Positions 1-5,554 of a stretch of 5,554 bases of DNA are shown here, piece by piece; position 1 is the stretch's first letter, and each line of letters opens with the position of its first letter. The position numbers and the translations under genes are program-made. This DNA comes from Prevotella sp. (lineage in GTDB: Bacteria; Bacteroidota; Bacteroidia; Bacteroidales; Bacteroidaceae). The notes below the pieces were generated by a model, which saw nothing but the letters and a program-made list of their open reading frames with translations, ran no database searches and was not told the origin of the DNA. The stretch is from positions 1 through 5,554 of the forward strand of contig JAJPZD010000207.1 of assembly GCA_021204605.1 (NCBI GenBank), read 5' to 3'.

Positions 1-1814
1 CAACAACCGACAAGAGAGGTTGGGCGATGATGTTCCAGCAGTACTTTGATGAGACGGTTACTGTCAACAACCGTGGTAAGAGCGGTGCGAGCAGCAAGAG
101 TTTCTATAAGGAGAGTGGATATTGGAATACCGTAAAGCAGCAGATTTCTGAAGGTGATTATGTGTTGATCCAGTTCTCTCACAACGATGAGAAGAACAAC
201 GGTATGGATGGTGACTCTGTTATTGCTAAGACTGGTGATTCGAGCGTTGACTACCGTGGAACGATTCCTTATTCCACATACAAGGATTTTTTGAGGTTGT
301 ATGTTAATGAGACACGTGAATTGGGCGGAATTCCAATTTTGGTTGCCCCTATGTGCCGCAAGTATTTCAGTGGTGGTTCAATAACACGTGCGGGTAAACA
401 TGATCTCGGAGATAAATTCTATGTTTTACAAGATAATGGAACAATATTAGAGAACCAGTCAGTTGGCACAGACGACCATACCATGGACTATCCATACGCA
501 ATGAAGGAAGTGGCAGAAGAAATGGATGTGCCGTTTATTGACTTGACAACCTCATCGGCAGAATTATTCGAGAGCTACGGTGATGCTGCATGCACTTCAC
601 TCTTGTTCTGTTCAGACGACAGTACTCACCCATGTGCTTTGGGAGCTAACCTCATAGCTCATTTGGTCGCCCAGGCAATGGCTGATCAAGGAATTTTGGC
701 AGACCATATACAGGCTAATACTGACCTGTTGGTAAATCCTACATCTCTTGACTTTGGTCGGATTTACGTCAACCAGTCTGTTGTTAAGGAAGTTTCCGTT
801 TCAGGTATGGATCTTGACCCTGCGGAAGGAACTCTTGATGTTACTATAACAGATGGTTTCACAGTTTCAACAGATAAACAGAGCTATTCTTCATCTCTCT
901 CATTGCCTTATACAGATGCTAATTTGGAATATACAACTCTTTACGTGAGGGCTTTGCTTTCTGAGGCTGGTACTGTAACTGGAACGATGACTTTCACTAA
1001 TGGCAATAACACGAAACAAATTGAAGTAACATGCGAGGGTGTTGAAATATCAGGTGGAGAGGAAGTTCTGTTACAATGGGAGTTGTCAAAAGAAAGCGCA
1101 GACTCATACGTTTTGACTGGTCCTGCTGAAGCAATTGCAGAGAGTTGGAGTGATATGGAAGTATCAAATTATGCAGTACCAAACAGTAGTGTTATTTGGC
1201 CCGATGACAGTGGTATTTCAAGCGATCAGACAGTCCAGAGGAATCAAATTTCTGGAATGGAAAATAAAGGTCAATGGGAGCCGGGAGATATTGATGAGGT
1301 GTCAACACGTTACATTCAATTTGGTATCAAGGCACAGGAATCTTCGATATTGCATATTGACTCAATAGGTCTTTATATTTGTGGAGCAGGAGGAAGTGGA
1401 ATGAGGTGTCGCATTTATTACATATTAGAAGACGTAGATGGAAATTATGAATATAATGTCCTTGCTGATTATTCGTCTTCTATGACATCAAATACAATGT
1501 ATGCGATATCTACACAGCCTGTTGTAGAACTTGCGGCAGGAGAGAGTATGTTATTACGTATATACCCATGGTACAACACAAGCTCAACTGTAACAGGTAA
1601 ATACCTCTGTTTGAGTAATGTAACTATACATGGTATTGCAGAATCCTCAGATAATGGTATCAAGTCTATATCCGACGCCTTTGGCACTCCTGTTAAGGAA
1701 TTCTATTATGACCTCTCTGGTGTACAGCGCACTAACAAACCAGCAAAAGGTGTATATCTGATTAAACAGATTTATGCTGATGGTAATGTTGTGGTATCGA
1801 AAGTTGCAAAATAA
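1..1814 (+). CDS. Rhamnogalacturonan acetylesterase-like SGNH/GDSL hydrolase (CE12-like), 5'-truncated by window edge
   Basis: Probable secreted esterase removing acetyl groups from rhamnogalacturonan pectin. The frame is open from base 3 and reads TTDKRGWAMMFQQYF before and across the ATG at 27, which matches the family's conserved post-nucleophile segment. The ATG at 27 is therefore internal, and the signal peptide and GDS serine block lie upstream of the window. Numbering from that ATG: block II is around N15-S23 (NRGKSGASS, G20); block III is SHND (S51-D54, N53 as the oxyanion-type Asn); block V is DSTH (D198, H201) with the catalytic Asp/His. The SGNH fold ends near residue 228. Next come an Ig/ASH-like region (about 235-345, starting LVNPTSLDFG), an unidentified beta-rich region (about 346-540), and a 55-residue tail (YYDLSGVQR...KGVYLIK) like Bacteroidales sorting tails. 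The pectin methylesterase gene follows after 26 bp. Family call is firm; CE12 substrate specificity is inferred. Confidence 0.87.
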   Translation, partial: TTDKRGWAMMFQQYFDETVTVNNRGKSGASSKSFYKESGYWNTVKQQISEGDYVLIQFSHNDEKNNGMDGDSVIAKTGDSSVDYRGTIPYSTYKDFLRLYVNETRELGGIPILVAPMCRKYFSGGSITRAGKHDLGDKFYVLQDNGTILENQSVGTDDHTMDYPYAMKEVAEEMDVPFIDLTTSSAELFESYGDAACTSLLFCSDDSTHPCALGANLIAHLVAQAMADQGILADHIQANTDLLVNPTSLDFGRIYVNQSVVKEVSVSGMDLDPAEGTLDVTITDGFTVSTDKQSYSSSLSLPYTDANLEYTTLYVRALLSEAGTVTGTMTFTNGNNTKQIEVTCEGVEISGGEEVLLQWELSKESADSYVLTGPAEAIAESWSDMEVSNYAVPNSSVIWPDDSGISSDQTVQRNQISGMENKGQWEPGDIDEVSTRYIQFGIKAQESSILHIDSIGLYICGAGGSGMRCRIYYILEDVDGNYEYNVLADYSSSMTSNTMYAISTQPVVELAAGESMLLRIYPWYNTSSTVTGKYLCLSNVTIHGIAESSDNGIKSISDAFGTPVKEFYYDLSGVQRTNKPAKGVYLIKQIYADGNVVVSKVAK

Positions 1815-1840
1815 TATAATTTAATTCTAATACTTTTTTA
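1815..1840 (+). other. Short AT-rich intergenic gap within a probable operon
   Basis: These 26 bases separate the acetylesterase stop from the methylesterase ATG. They are almost entirely A and T, with no purine-rich ribosome site, no hairpin and no room for a full promoter. The two genes are therefore probably cotranscribed. An unstructured AT-rich leader is the typical Bacteroidota translation-initiation context. Confidence 0.6.
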
Positions 1841-4800
1841 ATGAGAAAAAATAATTCATGGGCATTGTTTTGCTTGATAATGATGTCCCTTTTCACATTA
1901 CAGTCGAAAGCGCAGGACACTTCCAACGAGATGTCCGCAACATGGCCTTTCTCGACAGGGGCTGCAGGACAGGTGGCTACGTTGAACAATGAGGATTTGT
2001 TCGCTCTCAACTATGTTACTGTTGGTTCTAATCTTGAATATTATGGCTCACACACTGATGTTGGCGTGACTTTTACAGAATTCCAACCATTGGAGAAACA
2101 TAGTTCTGCTGCGGAAGATGACAAGATTACGTTCTGTATCACTCCGCAAAAGGGTATCACATTCACTCCTACAAGTGTATATCTTGATGCATTGCGTTAT
2201 GGAACGGATGGTGGCTTGCTTGACATTTACTTGGTTACGGAAAGTGAGACAATCACATTGGCAACGGGAGTAAGTCCGAATAGAATCGGGTCTAGTTATT
2301 CTACTGAACAATCACAGTTGTCTTATTCTATATTAGGCATATCAACAACAGAAGAAGTTTCTTTGGTAATCTACCTATATAGTTTAGACAATACTAAGCA
2401 GGTGGGAATTGCCAATATCCAGATTGCAGGTTCATACGAGGGAACTCCAGAGGAAGTTACCAAATATACTTTGACAACAGGTGTAAGTCCTGAGGATGCA
2501 GGCACGATCACTCAATTGCCTATTGGTTCTTCTTTCAATGAGGGAACAAACGTGACGTTGACAGCAGAGCCGAACTTCGGTTACAATTTTGTGAATTGGA
2601 CCGACGAGAGTGGGGCTGTGGTATCCGAAGATGCTTCTTTTTCAATTGAGTTGGCAAAGGATGAGGTGCTTACAGCCAATTTCAGTGAACAGGTAACATA
2701 TAGTTTTGATTTCACAGTTGACGGTGCACCTTCTTATATGGTTTCTTTTTCTGATGAAGGCTCAACAGTTGACGGAAAGAGGATGTACGAGGCAGGTACG
2801 GAGGTTCAGTTGACCGCTTCAAATAATGCTGTCTATACATTCACCAACTGGAGCGATGGCACTACTTCTTCTACCAATACTATCAAGATTAACGGAGATA
2901 CCGAGCTGTCGGCCACATACAGCAACGTACCATTTATCTGTGGTTGGGATTTCTACAATGCCGGTTCAAAAGACAGGGCTGGCGATATCTACAACGAGTC
3001 GACAAACATGGGTATGTTGTCATTGCGCTTGGCAGATGGTACTACAAACTCATGGCTTGACCGCAGTGCATTGAGTAGCAATCCGTTGTACCAGGGCCGT
3101 TATGGTATTGTAAACTGGAAACCGTTTGCAGACCATTACTACTATGAGGCTACATTCTCTACTAAGGGTTATCACAATATCCACGTACTGTCTTCTATGC
3201 TCCTGTCATATAACGGCTATTCAGTGCAGAAACTGCAGTGGTCAACAGATGATGAGACTTTCTATGACTATGGTGAGATTGACATATTGGATAGAAACGT
3301 ATGGTACGACAATGATTCTCCACTTCCTGAAGAAGCTGAGGACCAGGACAAGTTGTATATCCGTTGGATCCCTGATTACGATTCTGACATTATAGGTACG
3401 ACATCTGATAATGATGGTACGGCGATAACGGCGATTTTCATTTTGGCTGACCAGGAGGTTGTGGATGATTATGACGCTCCTATACTCAAGTCGTCTATTC
3501 CTGCTGATGATGCTACTGGCATTAGCGCAAGCGGCTCTATCGTACTCAACTTCGATGAGGTGGTACAGGCTGGCGAGGGCGACTGCACAATCGGTGATGA
3601 GGTACTTACTGACGTTACTTATAGTGGTACTACCGTTCTCTATCGCTACAACAACTTGGATTACAGTACAAGTTATACCGTAACAATCCCGGCTGGTGCT
3701 ATCGTTGACCGTTCCGGCAATGCTTACGAGGGAACAACAATTTCCTTCACCACAATGGACCGTAACCAGCCAGAGCCCCGCCTCTATGATGCTGTGGTCG
3801 CACAAGACGGAACAGGTGACTATGAGACTGTTATTGACGCTATTGAGGCTGCTCCAACAAATCGCACCTCTCCTTGGCTGATATTCATTAAGGAGGGATA
3901 TTACAAGGGCCATTTCAGTATTCCGTCAAACAAACCATACATATATCTGATTGGTCAAGACAAGGAGAAGGTTGTCATTACCGATGAGTTGCTCTGTGGA
4001 GGTGACAATGCGGTTAGCGTTAGCGAGGGCGCATCTGTCGTTTGTCAGGCATCTGATTTCTATGCAGAGAACATCTCATTCGAGAATGAATATGGTGTCA
4101 CGGAAGAAGCCGGTCCACAGGCATTGGCTCTATACACCAACAACGACCGCGCTTGCTTGTACAACTGTAAGTTGCGCAGTTTTCAGGATACCTATCTTTC
4201 TTCGCAGAACGCAATTACGGACCGCCATTATTTAAAGAATTGCTTCATTGAGGGAGCTGTTGACTTCATCTACGGTGCTGGTGATGTTTTCTTCGATGAG
4301 TGTACTATTAATATCATGAGGACATCTGGCGGTTATATCGTTGCTCCGGATCACAGGGAAGGAACAAAGTGGGGATATGTGTTTGACCACAATACAATTA
4401 CGGCACCTACTACACCTCCTTCAGCAACAGAAGTATGGCTCGGCCGTCCATGGCACTATGCTTGTAAGACGGTATTCCTCTATACCACGGCTGAGGTGAC
4501 AATTCCTGCCGCCGGCTGGTATGAGACTATGGGAACAATTCCTGCTATATTCGCTGATTACAAGACTATGGATGCCGACGGCAACCTGCTTGACCTCAGC
4601 AACCGTAGGTCTGAATACTACTATACAGAGTCATATACAGATGATGATGGTAATGAACAGGAAGTAAAGATTACCGGTACAGCTAAGAACTCTCTTACCG
4701 ACGAGGAGGCCGCTACCTATACTTACTCCAACGTATTGAGTGGTGATGACTATTGGAATCCACGTGAGATAATGGAGAGTGTCGCTAAACCTGAGAATGT

Positions 4801-5227
4801 TACAATCAGCAGTTCCGGTTTGAGTTGGGATGCCGTAGATTACGCTATGTGCTATGTTGTCCTCTGTAACGACGATGTTATCGGATTTACAACTGAGACA
4901 ACCTATGCTCTTACAGACGCAAGCTCTGATGATGTTTACAAGGTACAGGCTGCAAATGAGTACGGCAGTTTGGGTGAGATGTCAGATGCTGCTATTGTAG
5001 CAGGTATATCAAAAGTTATAGCGGACAGCAACATCAGTATCTCTCGTTCCAACAACGGTGTTACCGTCTCTGGTGTCGAGGAAGGCTCCAAGGTTGATGT
5101 TATAACCGCCGGTGGCGTGGCAGTCTATTCCCAGAAAGCAACATCCTCACAGTGCAACATCGCATTGTCACAGCCCGGCGTTTATATCATCCGTGTAAAC
5201 GGCATCGGCAAGAGCATCGTGTTCTGA
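1841..5227 (+). CDS. Secreted multidomain pectin methylesterase (pectinesterase, CE8)
   Basis: Hydrolyses methyl esters of homogalacturonan, giving pectate and methanol; expected to act outside the cell or at its surface. The start at 1841 gives a clear signal peptide (MRKNN, hydrophobic core, SKA|Q cleavage after A24). Domains in order: unidentified beta-rich region about 25-205; two InlB/Flg_new-type repeats, 209-283 and 287-361 (G/YxFxNWxD then LxAxxS); second beta-sandwich-like region about 365-541; Big_5-like Ig domain 547-638 (IPADDATGIS...IVLNFDE...FTT); CE8 beta-helix about 648-979; FN3-like domain about 981-1053; sorting-tail-like C-terminus 1055-1128 ending GVYIIRVNG..KSIVF. CE8 motifs are QALAL (760-764), QDT (Q782, D783), DFIYG (D808) and LGRPW (R869), so both Asp, the Arg and the Gln residues of the active site are present. 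The usual GxYxE is GYYKG (686-690). At 1128 residues it is about three times a minimal CE8 enzyme. There is no obvious Shine-Dalgarno, only AT-rich DNA, as usual in Bacteroidota. Confidence 0.95.
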   Translation: MRKNNSWALFCLIMMSLFTLQSKAQDTSNEMSATWPFSTGAAGQVATLNNEDLFALNYVTVGSNLEYYGSHTDVGVTFTEFQPLEKHSSAAEDDKITFCITPQKGITFTPTSVYLDALRYGTDGGLLDIYLVTESETITLATGVSPNRIGSSYSTEQSQLSYSILGISTTEEVSLVIYLYSLDNTKQVGIANIQIAGSYEGTPEEVTKYTLTTGVSPEDAGTITQLPIGSSFNEGTNVTLTAEPNFGYNFVNWTDESGAVVSEDASFSIELAKDEVLTANFSEQVTYSFDFTVDGAPSYMVSFSDEGSTVDGKRMYEAGTEVQLTASNNAVYTFTNWSDGTTSSTNTIKINGDTELSATYSNVPFICGWDFYNAGSKDRAGDIYNESTNMGMLSLRLADGTTNSWLDRSALSSNPLYQGRYGIVNWKPFADHYYYEATFSTKGYHNIHVLSSMLLSYNGYSVQKLQWSTDDETFYDYGEIDILDRNVWYDNDSPLPEEAEDQDKLYIRWIPDYDSDIIGTTSDNDGTAITAIFILADQEVVDDYDAPILKSSIPADDATGISASGSIVLNFDEVVQAGEGDCTIGDEVLTDVTYSGTTVLYRYNNLDYSTSYTVTIPAGAIVDRSGNAYEGTTISFTTMDRNQPEPRLYDAVVAQDGTGDYETVIDAIEAAPTNRTSPWLIFIKEGYYKGHFSIPSNKPYIYLIGQDKEKVVITDELLCGGDNAVSVSEGASVVCQASDFYAENISFENEYGVTEEAGPQALALYTNNDRACLYNCKLRSFQDTYLSSQNAITDRHYLKNCFIEGAVDFIYGAGDVFFDECTINIMRTSGGYIVAPDHREGTKWGYVFDHNTITAPTTPPSATEVWLGRPWHYACKTVFLYTTAEVTIPAAGWYETMGTIPAIFADYKTMDADGNLLDLSNRRSEYYYTESYTDDDGNEQEVKITGTAKNSLTDEEAATYTYSNVLSGDDYWNPREIMESVAKPENVTISSSGLSWDAVDYAMCYVVLCNDDVIGFTTETTYALTDASSDDVYKVQAANEYGSLGEMSDAAIVAGISKVIADSNISISRSNNGVTVSGVEEGSKVDVITAGGVAVYSQKATSSQCNIALSQPGVYIIRVNGIGKSIVF

Positions 5228-5238
5228 AGATAATTGAT

Positions 5239-5259
5239 TAAACGGAATAAGACCGTTTA
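5239..5259 (+). other. Small hairpin just after the methylesterase stop
   Basis: TAAACGG (5239-5245) pairs perfectly with CCGTTTA (5253-5259) around a 7-nt loop, starting 11 bases after the stop codon. No T-tract follows, so it is not a terminator by itself. It could stabilise the mRNA 3' end ahead of the main terminator, or be incidental. Confidence 0.45.
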
Positions 5260-5269
5260 TCCTCAATGT

Positions 5270-5310
5270 AAAAACTGGATTTGTTGAATATCAGCAAATC
5301 CAGTTTTTTT
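5270..5310 (+). terminator. Rho-independent terminator of the esterase operon
   Basis: A perfect 14-bp inverted repeat has arms 5270-5283 (AAAAACTGGATTTG) and 5295-5308 (CAAATCCAGTTTTT), enclosing an 11-nt loop. The T-run spans 5304-5310. It lies about 43 bases after the methylesterase stop codon and ends the transcription unit. The A-run on the left arm means it could also work on the minus strand, but no convergent gene is visible. Confidence 0.92.
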
Positions 5311-5478
5311 GCGCATATAGACACCCTTGTTTACCCACGTTTCATTCATTGTAGGGACTTAATTTATTATGTCCGTTCTATTTATAGTGCCGATTCGAAA
5401 AATTATTGGCGAAAGTAGGAAAAGATAGGTGATTTTATTTTTTTTTCGATAATTATTTTTCTAATATTGCATTTGTAA
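5311..5478. other. Non-coding AT-rich intergenic region
   Basis: The stretch between the terminator and the predicted promoter has no credible open reading frame on either strand and no recognisable tRNA, small RNA or riboswitch. It becomes strongly AT-rich after about 5395 and includes a run of nine T at 5438-5446, as is common upstream of Bacteroidota promoters. It may hold regulator-binding sites, but none can be identified from sequence alone. Confidence 0.5.
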
Positions 5479-5509
5479 ATTGTTTCAATAAAATCTTTTT
5501 ATATCTTTG
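5479..5509 (+). promoter_or_regulatory. Predicted Bacteroides-type sigma-ABfr promoter for a downstream gene
   Basis: TATCTTTG (5502-5509) matches the Bacteroides -7 consensus TAnnTTTG exactly. ATTG (5479-5482) matches three of four bases of the -33 TTTG element, with 19 nt between the two elements, the expected spacing. Transcription would start near 5513-5516. No ATG follows before the window ends, so the window would stop within the 5' leader of the next + strand gene. Confidence 0.72.
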
Positions 5510-5554
5510 CATAAGAAAAAGTAAAGGATTGTATATTCCTTGAAAATTAAAGAC

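Noticed and set aside
27..32. ATG ATG at 27 as the true start of the acetylesterase
   Set aside because: The frame stays open to base 3 and encodes conserved family sequence (DKRGWAMM). There is no signal peptide after 27, and the GDS nucleophile block is missing, so the real start is upstream of the window.
1841..1912. Methylesterase N-terminus as a lipoprotein signal (Cys at residue 11)
   Set aside because: The Cys sits inside the hydrophobic core, without a lipobox before it, and a clear signal peptidase I site (SKA|Q) follows at residue 24.
2465..2923. The two InlB/Flg_new-type repeats as a nucleotide-level tandem duplication
   Set aside because: The two protein repeats are similar in pattern, but their DNA has diverged too far for a recent duplication or an unstable repeat.
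3242..3913. 223-codon minus-strand open frame
   Set aside because: It lies wholly inside the pectinesterase gene opposite a well-supported domain series; its translation has no recognisable family pattern. It is an antisense shadow.
5431..5447. Run of nine T (5438-5446) as a second terminator
   Set aside because: No stable GC-containing hairpin precedes it on the + strand. It fits better as AT-rich DNA upstream of the promoter.
5397..5461. Inverted repeat 5397-5407 / 5451-5461 (11 bp, one mismatch) as a regulatory or mobile-element end
   Set aside because: Both arms are almost pure A/T in an AT-rich region and 43 bases apart; chance pairing is likely, and there is no transposase or target duplication.
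1..5554. CRISPR array, tRNA/rRNA, insertion sequence or phage material
   Set aside because: No regularly spaced repeats, no cloverleaf-like segment, no transposase or integrase motifs; the window is nearly filled by two enzyme genes.

Overview
The window looks like part of a pectin-utilisation region from a Bacteroidales bacterium, most likely Prevotella/Segatella or a close relative. The grounds are the AT-rich intergenic DNA without Shine-Dalgarno sites, a Bacteroides-type promoter (ATTG, 19 nt, TATCTTTG) near the right edge, and large multidomain secreted carbohydrate esterases ending in sorting-tail-like C-termini. The genus is inferred from style, not proven.

Layout: bases 1-1814 hold the 3' part of a CE12-like rhamnogalacturonan acetylesterase (SGNH/GDSL hydrolase). 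Its 5' end, including the nucleophile block, lies outside the window. After a 26-bp gap, bases 1841-5227 hold a complete 1128-residue secreted pectin methylesterase (CE8) with a signal peptide, an unidentified N-terminal beta-sandwich-like region, two InlB/Flg_new-type repeats, a second sandwich-like region, a Big_5-like Ig domain, the beta-helix catalytic domain, an FN3-like domain and a sorting-like tail. Both genes are on the + strand and are probably cotranscribed. A small hairpin and then a strong intrinsic terminator (5270-5310) follow the second stop codon. The remaining bases to 5554 show no gene, but contain a predicted + strand promoter for a gene starting beyond the right edge.

How they work together: the first enzyme is expected to remove acetyl groups from rhamnogalacturonan-type pectin and the second to remove methyl esters from homogalacturonan. 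Together they would expose pectin backbones to lyases and hydrolases, which are not in this window. No SusC/SusD pair, regulator, mobile element, RNA gene or CRISPR array is visible. The enzyme families are well known. The points most worth a second look are the accessory architecture, a possible shared sandwich module, and departures from consensus at conserved motifs.
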